Assembly: GCA_914767715.1 (NCBI GenBank)
Contig: OU612071.1
Location: 8,291,493 to 8,355,492 of the forward strand
Length of the DNA stretch: 64,000 nucleotides
From: Membranipora membranacea
Lineage: Eukaryota; Bryozoa; Gymnolaemata; Cheilostomatida; Membraniporidae
Reading direction: 5' to 3'
A model generated the notes under the pieces. That model was not told the DNA's origin and ran no database searches. It worked only from the letters and a program-made list of their open reading frames with translations. Position numbers and translations under genes: made by a program. Shown here piece by piece: positions 1 through 19,287 of this stretch (the first letter of the stretch is position 1; every line of letters begins with the position of its first letter).

Positions 1-3000
1 GAATTACTATCTATCTATCTTAAAATTTGCCAGCTGATGACGTAAGAATTCAAGCCAACATGGAGCCATTAAACCCTATTAATATATCAATACAGATCCA
101 ATCGATAGGTCATCAATACCCCGAAAAAATTCTTCCCAATTATGGGAAATCGGTTAGCTAAAATGGCTGCTTCACATTATCCCAGATAGCATTGGGACGG
201 CATCTGGGATGGCATCTGGGATGCTGATACTCTTTCTGAGACCATATGGGATCGATACCAAGACCCAACGCTATCTGGGACAGTGTGAACCAGCCATTAG
301 CTTGTTCATCAGCATGCACCGGAGAGAAACCTTAATTCAGTTTGAGTCTATTGGCTTCCTCGATCGATCGGTGACATAATCAGTAAGGTATTGTTTATAG
401 TCTCTAAATTACAGCTTCCAAACTGATCATTTTCACTTTAAGCTGTGGCCTCCAGCAAATTATTTAGCCCTCGAAGGGAGATTGCCATCAAATTTGCGAA
501 CTGGTGTATACTTATACAGGGCCTTGAGATCAGATATATATATCTTTTCATCAACTCTATACAAAAGTATACCGTTTCTCAGCACCAGTATAATGCATGC
601 AACAAGTTGGTATCAGAATAAAGTATGCTTTTCACACAGATTTTAGTATAGCGAAATGTCCGGCTAGCTAACACTTACGATAACACTTACTCTAGTGAGT
701 GCTAGCTGACATAAAGTAACCCCAAACAAGCTTAACTAAACTCTAACCAATATTTACATCCCTTGGGTAGCATCTCAAAATGAGGCAGAATTTCGGTCTT
801 GGTCTAACAACTATATAAAAATGCTACAAACCTACAAATATAGCTACAGGTACGGTCTGAATCCTGCTAACGTTACTGTAGGCCACATGGTGTTACCTTA
901 TATCACATTAATCAGGTAAAATAAAAGAATGGATGCCAAGTCAGACATCCACCCTAGACTCTGAGACTATCACTGGTGTTTCCCTTAGAGGTGAGACAGA
1001 GGTCACAAATACTAAGGTTTTTATTTACCTTTTACTACTGTCTTAGTCTCATCCTTTTTTACCGACTCGGAAACCCTGTTAAACCATTGATTTGATAGAC
1101 CAATACGACATCACACCGTCAGAATCCTGGTACAAGAACTTAGCCTAAGAAAGACCTCTCATCCCATCATTCATCCAGAAAAAAAGGTAGTTCTTAAGAT
1201 CATTTACTCTTACTACTTCTAAACTTACCTCTTTACTTACTCTTTACACCACTCATTTGCTCAATCCAAAACTTATCTCTGTCAAAACTATCCAGGATAT
1301 AATTCATCGCAGTGACAGTAAACATGACAAACTAGGTGACTCATTCATGATCCATGGCTAATTAGAATACAGTTCATCAATTACACAAGTCAGGTCACAG
1401 CTGATAAGCCATTTTGTCAAAGTAAACCACCTCTGAAGATTTATTATCATAACAAAACCATGAACTTCTACTCGTTGACTTCCATTACAATACGACAACC
1501 AAAACATTGCCAACAGCGTGTTCGCCAGCCAACAATAACATCAGAGGGTGGTAGGACAGGTTGTTGTGGGCAATAAAGTCACTCAAACTATACAGCCAAG
1601 CTACAAGAAGAGAGTTGTGGCTACACACACAGTATTTTCCATAGGATTAGGGCACTTTTAGCACGGCCAGTGTTATAGGATAGCTAGGTTAGATCTGCCA
1701 GATGCCCAAGTTGGAAGAAATAGGCCAAGCTATTAATAGGCCTGTGTAGCACCTTGGCCAAGCCGTTGCCTATCTAAATTTTTCCCAATCCTATGGTAAC
1801 TGTGGCGTGTGTAGCCAGAACTTAAGTCCTGAGTTAGTTTTTGCAGCTAGTAGGCCTAAGAGAACTATTTGGAAATGCAATCAAACCCCAGAGTTATTCA
1901 AAAAGGAAGTGTCAGGCGTACGATTGTGGGCATTGAGGTCACTCAAATTTTCCGCCAAGCAACAAGAAGCTAGTCCTAGTTTGATTGTGCAGCTAGTAGG
2001 CCTATCACCATTTGGAAATGCAATCAAACCCCAGGGTTAATTAAGAAGGGAGTGCCTATCAAACCTGTCAATAACGGCATAATCTCTCAATCAATCTCTT
2101 ATCTGAAACAGCAGGGAACCTACTCTCTCAATGAGATTGATAAAGGATGTCTTGGTAAAGACAGAAATTGATGGTACTGATAAGATCAGTCATGATAAGA
2201 CTAGGCCTACGTTAGTTTGAGTCCAGGTAAATCCTTGGTTTGAGCCACTAAACTCTTGCTTCACATACCGGGCAGGATCGCAAAATAATGGCCTAAAACC
2301 CCAGTTGTGCACAGTAAAATCATCAATGCAGTAACTACAAAATTTCCTTGAGGCAAGTGTTATAAGGACTGTTCCTAACTGATAAACCAAAATAATGAAA
2401 ACAAGATGACAGCAAAAACAACTTGGATCACCTTTGAACAATACCAAACGTCTCATACTGGACAACCGAGACTGATTAGACTTTGGTAGTCTAGACTGCA
2501 AATCGCAACCAAACCAAGCAACTACGTATTATTCACCTGTAGAACATTTTATCCACTTGAAGAACAACTTTAAAAAGTGCAGAGAAAACGAAACTAGTCA
2601 ACAGGGAGGAGTGATTTAAGTTCAACACCTGTGAAACACAGAGTCACATGTCAACGCTAAAAGTGAAAGCTAAAACTCTCACAAATATGCTAATTCTCTA
2701 CAGGATTTAGGCTCACTGTATCAGGTCTATGTCCATCGGGCAGGTACAGAATGCTAATCTGCTTGTAACACAGAATTTCACAAGACAGAGTGAACTTGAT
2801 CAAGGCGTTGTCCAGAGATTAACCAATATATTGTCATCGTCATAAATTCTCAAAATCCTGGTAAAATTGTAATATATCATGGGTGTTCAGGACGTTCAAC
2901 TGGGTGAAATCCTTCTTGTGAACTGTTCAAAGATGAAATAAACTTTGATATCCTGTCTGCAAGCAGCTTAAAATATCTACTAATCAACTGGAAATAGCAA

Positions 3001-6000
3001 AGGATTTGACTAAAACTACAAGTTTTCACAGTCAAAACTTTGTACAGGGGATTCTACATTGATCAAGGCATGTAGCTACGGTACCAACTAGCATAACCTT
3101 TTGAGCCTTGCTACAACTTGCTGGCCCCCTATTTATATCAGACTGCTTGAAATAAACTATCTCAAATTACCTGGATATCAAAACACTTAGGATCCAAAAT
3201 AATTAAAGGTCTGAGACAGGCCCCAGACAGCGATTTAGGGCTAAAATCCTAAGTAATTGTGTATTAATTGATACCCTGTACTATAGGAAAGTTGATTTGT
3301 AAAAGAAATATGCAACATTAATTAATGCTGTCTTGAAAGAGAAATAGCAACAAATTGATACTGTGATTGATAGATAAACAACAATTGTTTATCAAGTTAC
3401 AATGAGCAAAGCCTAAAGTAAACAGTATTACCAACATCAACTCAGAGTGGCACAAACAACATAAACAATGCATAGTGCAAAAGAGCCCTAACTTAGAACA
3501 TAGAAGCTATGCCCATTGCTTTATTGCTCTATTTTGTAGCAAAACCAAAATTCCACTGGGCGATCTCTTGAGATGATATGATACAAAATGAGGCTCTAGG
3601 CAGTATTGCAAAGCGAGGAATACATACTGGGCTGTTCCAATCTTTGAAATAGGATCTCACAACCTGTTTCACAATCCAGCTGATATCCAGGTAAAGGCTG
3701 CTTGGTTTTTGAGGTAGATTACAAAATGTTTGTATATGACCTTCAGCCAAAGATGATTTTGACAGCGATAGAAAGGAACCGATATAATAGCAATCCAAAT
3801 ACCTTGACCAAAAGTACATCGTTATAATGCCATCTCCGTCCATAGTACAACAGCAGTATGGAATTCCGAGGGTGGAAGCATAATATTTTCAAGAGGAGGA
3901 TAGAGCTTTAAATTTGGTCCACACATCAGAAACAACACAATAAAACGATGGTCTGAACTATGTTGACTAATCCGATAAAATGAAATTTACAAAGCACTGC
4001 TCTAATGCGAAATTAATTTATTTTGATTGATTTTTTTCTGGACATCCCAAACTACCCTACATAGCTGAAGATTATACACCACTGCAGAAAAATCCCAACC
4101 ATCAGTTGATTAAGATTTTGCCAGTTGGGAAGTACATATTTTATAACTGTCTGAAATCACTTCCACCTTACATCAAGATTAATTAGCCATAGCCTAGGTA
4201 ATATGTGAAAACTAATGAAGGAAAAACTTGCTAGTCTGGCTGGTATTGTGACAGTAGAGCTCTAGAAGCCATCAGAGGCTTTCCACACAACTTATCATAG
4301 ATGCTTGAAGGACACAGCTAAGAAATATTTTTGAGCCCTTTGAGGATTTGGTGGCATTGCAGAATGCCAAGGAGCCCAAATTGGAGACATCGAAATCCCT
4401 TGTTGGCCAAAAGCACAAGCCAATCCTCTGTGTAAGTAAATTAAATGTATATCTTCCACCTTTTCATAAAGGGTTGATATAACAGGGTAAACATCTACGA
4501 TAGCAATTATCAGCTCATAATCATTATCAAAAGAATGTTTATTGTTTATTGGAGTATTTCCTTAATTCTGAATAGGTTTATCCCAGTCAATAAGTTTAAA
4601 ATACAATGCCAAAATAAATTGATAGAATGCCGTGACCAATCTCAATCAAACATTAAACTAGCACTGTACATTGGTGGCACAGCTAGGAATGGAATATCCT
4701 ATATACGGAATCCCTGAGCTACATTAAAGGTCAAGATCACATACCACTGAACAAACTATGCAATACAACATCGATCAACTATTGAACGATTATTTATGAG
4801 AAATACCTCAACCAAAGAAAGCATTCTATACATCACACAGAACAATCAAACTGTATCATGTTAATCATAACACGCCCTTCGTAAACATCCAAACCCCTCA
4901 AGGAACGAGAACGTTTCACTACGGCCGCCAATATGGAAATATGAAAGGCAGCAAATACGACTGTCATAACCTCATGGGGGTTTCAAAGTACTTCTAAAGA
5001 CTTACTTGCTAATGTCAACAACATTGTGTAGGTTACATTCACTGTGGCAATGTATAGCCATTAAATCACTTCTGACGTGTAAGGAATTCTTTCATTGATG
5101 TGCACTTGACACATGATAGAATATCTTTGTTTTATCGATACTAAATTTTGGTTTCGATTTTCCTCAGAATACTGTTTCCCTATCAACAGGACTGCCCGAT
5201 AGAGTACAGAGACGTGCATGCTGCATTAGCATGCTAAATGGTGGGAAAGCAATATCTGAACCTACCAACTTTTATACCAAAAATTGCATCACTACCATAA
5301 ACCTTACGGCATAAGATAGAATGTTTTTGTTTTTTGACTGGTAAAAGCAAATCGTCATAAACTTTGGTTCAGATTTCTCACAGTATAGATGACCTAATAA
5401 ACTTCTGTAGCGTCTCTTTTACCACCTTTAATTCCGATGGATACCATGCTCAGAAAAGAGAGCCTCATAAACGGAATGATTATCGAAATAGAGCGCATCT
5501 TCTGCACTAAAAATGCAACGTAGTGTGAAAGCAAAATCAGAACCTACTAACTTGGATACTAAAAAATGCATAAATCCTATACCGCTGCAACTCCCACACC
5601 AAATTTCCCAACCAAGTGAGCTCATCAACTTCGGACTAATAACACATCAAATTATACCCACTCGACCATTTAACCCCTGCCGACTACATTGTCTCATTGC
5701 CAAGGAAGTAAGCCCTACGCAATAGGAGAGTGCTAAAAGATGAATGATTACCATGGAAATTCCTAAGCAATGCATCATAATTGGTTAACTGGAGATTTAT
5801 GATGCTGAGTTCCACGTTGTAATTGCAGTTCAAATGTGATTACTTCCACTCAAAAATAGACCTAAGCTTATCACTTTCATGAGAAAAAAAAGGTTTTCAA
5901 AACAAGTTGGCAGGGTGATTCAGATACAGTGCTTATATCTTGGATTGTATGTAGCTATGAGTGGAATTCACAGAAATCAAGGCCATGGAGCCTCTGCATC

Positions 6001-6680
6001 TTTCTTAAAGTTTTAAATCAGTGATCTAAAGGACACCACGACATGCAAGTCTCAACAAAATTCTATACACCATAAATGGTAGAAATCATGATTACCAAAC
6101 TGCAACTGCTGTCTAAAACATTCCAATGCGCCAATTGACACATAAATCACAAGATCCAACAGGTCAGCATATGGACAGGGCTACATAGAACACTATTTAA
6201 AAATACTTCAACCTATGGACCAATATTTCCAGGCACATGCTGTAGCTTCGATCTTTGAGTTAATCAGAATCTAAATCAAACAGACAACTAAAATCACAAC
6301 CGACATCTTAGCGATACATTTACAACCACAGCCGCACTAGGACGCTCTAAAGTGATCTTAGAGATTAAGTTGACCTACAAGTAACAACATTATCTGAGAT
6401 AATAGGGAGACACTTGTCTGATAACAAACCACAACTGGGTGGTGAATAGAAAACAAATTATAAAACAATAACATCATCAACAAAACAAGATGGACTTTAT
6501 CAGCATGAGCATGCAGTGGATGGGGAGGCTAAGATTTTAGCTGATCGGATTCAAGTCTGGGGTAGTTTGCTCAAATAAGTGATTAAGGCCTATAACCGAG
6601 AAATATGTCGGGTGATAACCTCTGATCCAACATTAAACGGTAAAATATTTCCCAAAATAACTCAGAATTTCACAGTCCTC
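1..6680. other. Intergenic AT-rich DNA with diverged repeats
   Basis: I recognise no gene here. The longest open frames (2190-2501 and 3529-3843, both minus, about 100 codons) match no family I know and lack splice or codon support. What can be seen is short-range duplication. A block of about 50 bases at 1841-1891 is repeated at 1983-2036, sharing the core GCAGCTAGTAGGCCTA. A related block stands at 1561-1617 and 1921-1975, sharing TCACTCAAA. A diverged pair lies at 5220-5290 and 5520-5580. Near 195-225 a GGCATCTGGGAT unit occurs twice. These look like old repeat fragments. Confidence 0.5.
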
Positions 6681-6684
6681 AAAA

Positions 6685-6780
6685 ACCTAAGACAGTAGCA
6701 GCATGCTATTCACTGCCAGGCGATTGGAGACGCAGGAGTTGTGGTTTCGAGACCCATTGAATACCTCGCCAGACTATGTT
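6685..6780 (+). mobile_element. Degenerate tRNA-derived SINE fragment
   Basis: The stretch resembles the tRNA-like head of the SINEs at 41863 and 42242: GCATGCTATTCACTGCCAGG, then a decayed B box with core GGTTTCGAGACC. The A-box half is missing or unrecognisable. It is a 5'-truncated or decayed copy of the same family. Confidence 0.5.
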
Positions 6781-6899
6781 TCGAATATGAGGCCAGACTT
6801 CACAAAACCTGCGGCCAGTAGGCTACACGAAGTTGCAAGTCAAGATACTAAAGGCATATCATCAAATATAGCGTGGTACCGAATAATAAAGCAGTGAAT

Positions 6900-8036
6900 T
6901 GTTGCCGGATCATTGTGGGAGCATAGGTGAATTGATATATGAATGATCATGTAGGCCAACTAAGGCCTACTCGAGATGGGCAGCAAAGGGCATGTCAGCG
7001 TAAATTATCTGAATCAAATATATATTGTGCATGTCCCTGAATAACCTCTGCCACTAACCTTCCCGGGCAATACATATTCTAATTTATATATATGTCAGCT
7101 GCCTCTTGACCCACTACTTACTAGACCACTGTGGTGTGACAGTGATGATTGTACTCAGAGAGTAGCACTGCCACTGCTAAACTAAAGTAAAAATCACTAG
7201 GCCATGGGGGTGATTATTGTTTATGGATATGGGCAATCTTCACATGATTGGGAATGTTGGTTGAAGGTTTTGAAAGTGGTGGGTGTTCACCAAAGTAGGA
7301 TCTTCATGTCTACTCAAGCCTACTTTTGGTTTTAAGTTGAGAAAAAGTTCAAAAGCATAAAAAAAGGGAGCTTAATTAAAATGATGATGGACAAGATATC
7401 CTACTTTTTTCTAATTCTCTTTTGAGTCTGTACAGCTTTTACAGCACGGGCTTCAGAATGTCAGTATTCAAGTGGACTTACCAATAGCCTTGAGTATCCT
7501 TATAACAGTTGGAATGGTGTTACTTAAAATGTGATATAGAACAGGGCTTACAGGCAGAGAGAAAGTTCTGTTGAAGTGAAAATTTGGAACTGATGTACAA
7601 TAACCTAGAACCTACTTTCTTACTTGATAGATGTGGGTTTTCAAGTCATCCCACAAACTTAATCATTTTGTCCAATTCTAAATTACTGGCTAAAACATTT
7701 AGCTATTCAAATAAACTACATTTTCTATGCAGGAAACGGAAATCTTGTGGCGTCATCAGCAACCAAATTTTTTTGCTCTCACATATTTTCATAAGTTAAA
7801 AGCCCACTAAATTACAAACTCACTTAATGGAGAAGGGGTGAATGTATTGAGAGAGATACTTATTTTAAGTCACAATGGCCTCATAATAGCTGCAATAATG
7901 GATCATCAGTTCCTAACTGTTCAATTCTCAGCTTAATTATAAAACTGAAAAACTTCTCTCCTTGACAGTCACGAGAGTGAGGCACTTATGATGAAGTTTA
8001 CTAGTCTAGTAGTAGATTTTAGAAAGTGAGTGTGTG
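6900..8036. other. Intergenic stretch, no gene seen
   Basis: I see no coding region, RNA gene or clear repeat boundary here. Open frames are short and without family resemblance. Its right end leads into the foldback at 8037-8205; a partial extra copy of that repeat (GAGGCACTTATGATGAAG) is at about 7979. Confidence 0.4.
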
Positions 8037-8205
8037 GCAGTTATAAAGTGAGGCAATTATGAATGAAGTGAGTGAGGCAGTTATGAAATTTACTAGTAGA
8101 TTTGAGAAATTGAGTAAGTGAGTGGGTGACAGTTTTCTCAATCTACTAGCAAACTTCATAACTGCCTCACTCACTCCATTCATAATTGCCTCACTTCATA
8201 ACTGC
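8037..8205. repeat. Foldback repeat with ~70-bp arms
   Basis: The left arm (8037-8106) and right arm (8137-8205) are imperfect reverse complements separated by about 30 bases. Each arm is itself built of direct sub-repeats with the core GTGAGGCARTTATGAA. It could fold into a long hairpin. No terminal repeats of a known transposon family were recognised. Confidence 0.75.
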
Positions 8206-8699
8206 TGGGCGACTGACATACCGGGCCTGCAGGCCTTCATTAGGAGTTATGAGGTTATGAGTGAGCCACAGTTGTGAAGTGATGTGAAGCAACCATGGCA
8301 TAAGGGATTGGGGCAGACCTGTATGAAGGCTGTTTTATTGGGTGTCATTGGTCCGTGTGTATCTAGACCAAGATCACCCCTAACGCAAAAACTCTAATCA
8401 ACTGGCACCAAAGACCTACACTCCGAGCCTCCTGTATCTCAAGTGGCTACCTTATGCCCGTAGTAAAGGTCTATATACAAGTTGTGTCATTGGTTCCAGG
8501 GACTTACAAGTCTGTTTTTTTCCAGGCTATCTAGTATCCCAACAACCCAAGACCTACACTGAAGATGGGCAAAATACTTCTCTTGTCTTGTCTTCAATGG
8601 GGGATAATACAACATGATTGTATTATCAGAGTACAGGTACAGGTACCCATAGTCCTCAGAGGCCCTGGAAAGCAAGTTTCCTCTTGCATCTAATGGTTA

Positions 8700-8990
8700 T
8701 CAAACTTGCATGACTGAATGAATGAAGTCAACAAGATCTGGAACCTCGATGCGTATTTTAATTTCTTGGATGACAGCTGGTTTATCCAGAGTGTGAGTGG
8801 TTTTTGGAAATTTTCTAATGCTATTGTATTTGGGACAATGGTAAAAATAGTCGGTGTGGTCATCCAGGTTTGCACCGCAGCCAGAACGAGGGCTCACCGG
8901 CTAATCTTAATTTAGACAGGTGAGATCTGAACTGTCCATGGCCTGTGATTGTGTTGATTGTGCAAATTACAGGCTTGTATGGTTGGTGAC
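8700..8990 (-). mobile_element. 3'-end fragment of a LINE reverse transcriptase
   Basis: Read on the minus strand, this encodes the C-terminal tail typical of non-LTR retrotransposon polymerases. A TGHGQFRSHL block (about 8925-8965) precedes a CGA...HTDYFYHCPKYNSIR block (about 8800-8875). This is the zinc-knuckle-like C-G...H...CP motif found after the thumb of Jockey/CR1/RTE-type enzymes. The two blocks are in different frames, so there is at least one frameshift. No catalytic RT core is present. It is an old 5'-truncated relic. Confidence 0.7.
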
Positions 8991-9109
8991 TAGGACGAAG
9001 TTAAAAGGAACAGCCTTCTCACTACGAAGAACTTTTTTTATAAATCTTATAACTAGAAAGTGGAGAAGGTCACTCAAAACGGCCTGTCAATGTCCAGTTT
9101 GCTGAAAAG

Positions 9110-9881
9110 AAAATAGATCAGAAATTGTAGATGACCCGGTATTCCGAAGCTGCACAATCAGTGTTTAAATAGCTCTCATGCAGCCCAAGCAGAGTATGAG
9201 CACAAATATTTAACTGTTTGATTAAGTGTGCAACATTTCCACAGAGTCAAAAACATTACATTGAATGAGTTACTGACAGCTAAGACATGACTGATGAATA
9301 GATTTTTCCTGTGTTTTAGAATTTGTTTTAAGATAACTTTGTTATGATATAAAATTATTATCATTTGAAAACATGCTGGCCATCATATATATTTATACGT
9401 TGGCCTGCATATTTTCGAATAATAATATATCTCAACAATATTATTAATATTAAATTATAAAACATGAGAAAATTCATTCATCAGTCATTATATTTATATA
9501 TAATATCAGTCATCAGATATTATATATCAGTCATTCTTCCATATTACATTTCTCGTCAATTATGCATTAACATCTTTGTGATTTAGCATTCTATTTTTGT
9601 TTCTTTTTTGTATTCTGTAAAACATTGTCAACAAATGAGTATTATCTAAAAAATACAGTTTAAATATATATATTATATATATATATACTGTTATTAATAA
9701 CAATAATGATAAAGTTTATTTATGAAACGCTTAGTAAAATCGTTTAAAAACAATGATTTCTAAGCATTGTACATGTGATAAAAGGTTGAAATAGAAACAT
9801 ATGATATGAATTAAGCCTGTTGCTAGTAAAATAAATAAAATTGATTAAAATTTTGTTATCATTGTTAGTATTTGTGGAGTG
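9110..9881. other. AT-rich 5' flank of the NEK-type kinase gene
   Basis: This very AT-rich stretch contains an (AT)n run at about 9664-9690 and several ATATTATATAT tracts between 9390 and 9540. It should hold the promoter and 5' UTR of the kinase starting at 9882, but no TATA box, initiator or CpG cluster can be singled out. Confidence 0.35.
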
Positions 9882-15326
<5,445 letters not shown>

Positions 15327-15522
15327 TCATATGAATCATTAACGGATGCTTGTATCACCCCCATACCCCCTAACCAAAAATTGGTTTAGGTACTTAGGCT
15401 ATAGTGTTAGCGTATCGGAACAATTTTAGGCCATGTGGTTTTTGAATCACCCCGTTCCCTCTTCACATAGATGTCTTGGGTACTTAAGCTATAGTGTGAG
15501 CACCCATCTACCCACTTGATTA

Positions 15523-15528
15523 AATAAA
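15523..15528 (+). terminator. Candidate poly(A) signal of the kinase gene
   Basis: AATAAA stands about 195 bases after the stop codon at 15326. It is the first canonical hexamer downstream. Cleavage is not shown by the sequence, and further AATAAA-like words occur near 16067. Confidence 0.5.
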
Positions 15529-15529
15529 G

Positions 15530-18500
15530 ACTGTTGTGGACCATGGACTATGTCAGGCTTGCTGACAGAATTTACACAATACAGCTGACAGAATTTTCAA
15601 ATCAAGATCAGACCAAGCGCATTCATTCTTAAAATTAATTTCCTGTTCTTGTCGCCATGGAAGTTAGTACATAGCTAGAAACTAACTTCACAGTACTAGT
15701 AGCTATATTTTAATACAAATTCCGACATCAATACCAAAACGGAATGTTTATTTCTCGTTTCTACGTTATACTTTTATATGGATGCACTTTTTTCATTTGT
15801 AGCAATTACTTTATCACGGTGTTTTTACTGGCATCTTTCATTCCTTGGTGAAAAAGTCCTAGTCATATTATCCTTGTATACAACCTGACACGGGAAAAGT
15901 TGAATGTTATTGTTTGAAACACACTCGTATAATTTTATTGTGGATTTTTATATGTGGAAACACTTTGGTGTAATTTGATATTCCTAGGTCAAGTTTGATC
16001 CATTTTTCCAGTGTGTCAGTAGAGTAGGGGCAACTTCAACGATTGAAAAATGGATCCAACTTGATCTAATAAACTCTTGAGGGCCTGGTACAGCCAGTAT
16101 GAAGTCCTATATCTGTGGCACCAACTATGACAGAATATATTGGAAAGAAATTTGTTGAGAAATCCTATAGTTTTACTACACTACATTCACATTGTTTTTT
16201 ATTGTGAAAATTATAAAGTTTAGATTTTTTCTACTCGTCATAATATTATTTTGTACTCAAACTAAACTCATTCAAATAAACCAGAATATCCAAAATTTTT
16301 GGGTTGCTTTTTCTTGTCGATTGGACAATTTTGAATATTTTGAGTAGAGTTCTCCTTCCATTTGGCCGGATTATTAAATACGTCTTTAAGGTCATGCCTC
16401 GCCAAAAATCTTTTTGGGGTTTCTCAATCCACATGATCAAAGAAGTCTAAACCCAAAATTTGACGACATTACCATACTGACTCTCGTGATCTGACTGGGC
16501 ATGTAGATCACTGATAAACTAGGCTATCATTACCGCAAAAGGGATGTCGTAAGCCTAAGTATCCATCATGCGTGACTTTAATTTGCGCATGTGCAATAAC
16601 AATGAGTTTAATCTGGGTTCTGATTACAAATTTGGTCAGGGAGAATGAGATGCCCCTGCATGAACTGCCAATAAAAATCAGCTATTAGTGACAAGAGATG
16701 ATAACTATTGACATCAATTCCGCACACATTGAGTAGAATGCCAACAGAGCAGGTAGCAGGTAGACAATCAGATGGCTTCGGAATTCCGAGACTCAATTTG
16801 CAGAGATCAACTCATGCACAGAGCTGAGCATGCGCAGAATGCGACATAACGCCATGACGTGACGTCATCACGTGCCACTGAATTTCAGCAACGTGTCAAA
16901 ACCTATTGTCACTTTTCTCTATATTGAAAGGCATTGCAAGTTCTTGGAGCAAAATATGTAGTTAATACATAAATACTCCCCTTATATCATGCAGCCATAA
17001 CAACAATTATGTTCAATGTTCGATTTGACTTGAAGAAAAAACGGCATTCAAACTACACATACATACACATACTCATAGCTGAACCATAAGTGTTGACAAT
17101 GCTATAAAGAAAGTGAGCTGTGTCAATTGCTGTCCAAGGTGGACAAACGTGATTACTCTAGTGCCCTCACTAGCCCAGTGCAGAACAGTATTGGTGAAAA
17201 AAAAATGATGTGCCAGTTGGAAATTTTGAATTATCTTACTCCTAAACTAGTCAAAACTTTGACTCATACGCCCCTTTGCCCCCTTACGAGAAGTAAAAAT
17301 AAGTGAAAACAGTACTGAGACTGAAATATTTTTTCTGCTAGGGGCATCCTCCAAAGCCGTGGTGAGGGCACTACGCATTTATTTTGAACCAAATAAAATT
17401 TCTGTGTTGGATAAGGGGTATAATAAGAAGGCACATCATGCAGTTTTCCAAAGGCAGGCTGTAAACTCAATATTCATTTTGCCAAGCTAACTTCAAATAA
17501 AATATATGTTGAGTGAAAAATTGCATAGGAAATACCTACAATACCTTTTTGTATAATCCCAAGTTTCGAATCAACATCTCTACTCGAATTGAAATAAAAG
17601 GCCTCATGAATATAGAGGAAAATCCAACCATTCATGGTTTTTTGCCTAATATATTTCTGCACCAGATTTGGCGTAGTAATATAAGTCTCTAAAATCCAGT
17701 CATTTTGGTGTATTTTACAACAGTGCACAAGCTGGCTTGTTAATTCCTGTCTGTTATTATAGAACTTTCCTTCTTTAGTACTTGAAATTCATGTCACGGC
17801 TTGTTCCTAGGAATAATTATAACAAATTAATTTTATCGGGATTACTTTGCGCTGCCAATCCTGGCTTGATACGAATAAATTGGTGTGAGGCGTCTGAGCC
17901 AGACGCTCCCAGTTATTGGCAAGCGCCTATTCTTTTGTACGGGCACGGGTGGCTTAAATTATATTAATTGCCATCACATACATAAGAAATTAAATTAAAG
18001 ACAATTGAGGGTTTGGAAATTGCTAAACAAGGAATAGCTACAATTAGTATGAAAAATCAAGGCGTGGCATGACCTCAACACAATGTTTTACCATTTGATT
18101 GCAAGAAATCTGTCTACCAAAGCTGCCGCATATCACTACTGGGATACTGTCTATACGATCTATACATGGAACTATCACTTCCATTGACTTAATAATAAAT
18201 TAATTGTAAGTCTATGATCACTTTGCTTTGGATAACATGTGGGCCGACAAATTCTTACAAACAGCAAAATATCTTATGCAGAGATTACTGTGCCAATATG
18301 AAAGTACAAGAGTTATATATATATATATATATATATGTAATACAGGGGGAAGGTAAAACTAAACTTTGTTTTTTGGCTATGCGCAGACAACTGTGGTTAG
18401 GATATGGGTATGAAAATTTGTTGAGACCAATGCAGCATTATGATGAATAAATTTGCCATATACTCTACATATATGCTGAGACACTGAATGTGTTGGTAAG

Positions 18501-19287
18501 TATGCACGTCCATTCTTATCAACCAACATTCTTTGAAAGTGATTGTCTGATGTAGCTAATACACATGAGGACAAACAGAAAAAAATAAATAAAACTACGC
18601 ATGAATAAACCCGGGATTAACTAGCATTTTACTAGGCTTACACAAAAATCTTGGATGTTGTTATAGCTTGATGGAACTCGCGTATATTGATTGAATTGTA
18701 GTAGGTAAAATATATTTGTGTCCTGCGTGTTAAAAAATCTGGCAATCATAAATCCACCTGGTCTAAGAATGTCAGCATCAAGTAGAGTTATAAGGATCCG
18801 ATTTATGACACAAACTTCGATGAGTTTGTGCTTTAAGTTATATATACATTTTTCAAGGTTTGAACAAGACCACTACCAAGCACACACAGAATAGTGAGAT
18901 TCGAAACAATAAAAAAAAAGAGGAAATTTTTCCTCTATTTAGTAAATATGAAGTGTTTTTCCTGCGTTTTCTACTCCTTCTAGCAGTAGGGCCTTACTGG
19001 GAGGAAAAAGGCACGCATTTGACAGAAGTTAAGAAAGAATACATCAAAAGGCTTGAACATAAATCCATTGTTCTTTTTTATGTGTAATGTCTATGTATAT
19101 TAATATAAAACTAGGCGTTCACCATAAAACGGGCTTCACTTGATTATGATTTGGCATTATGTAAAACAGGTTCAAATTCAGTTTAAAATCTTTATAGAAC
19201 AAACAAAAATTTAAAAGACCCATATGACATGAAAAATACTATAGCACCAAAATATAAAATAATGTTATTCCATTCATAGTGATCAGC
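15530..19287. other. Convergent intergenic region between the kinase and scavenger receptor A
   Basis: No gene is recognisable. The kinase ends on the left and gene A ends on the right, so both 3' ends face this gap. It contains an (AT)n run at 18314-18336, a promoter-like motif cluster at 16838-16874, and several short frames without family resemblance. Confidence 0.45.
16838..16874. promoter_or_regulatory. NRF1-like, CRE and E-box motif cluster
   Basis: Within 37 bases lie GCATGCGCAG (resembling an NRF1 site), a TGACG half-site, a full palindromic CRE (TGACGTCA, 16860-16867) and a CACGTG E-box (16869-16874). These are common in animal promoters. No transcript start is known here, so function is only suggested. 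Confidence 0.35.

Noticed and set aside
2190-3843. Two ~100-codon minus frames as genes
   Set aside because: No recognisable domain, no splice partners and no conserved motif; lengths are within chance for 64 kb in six frames.
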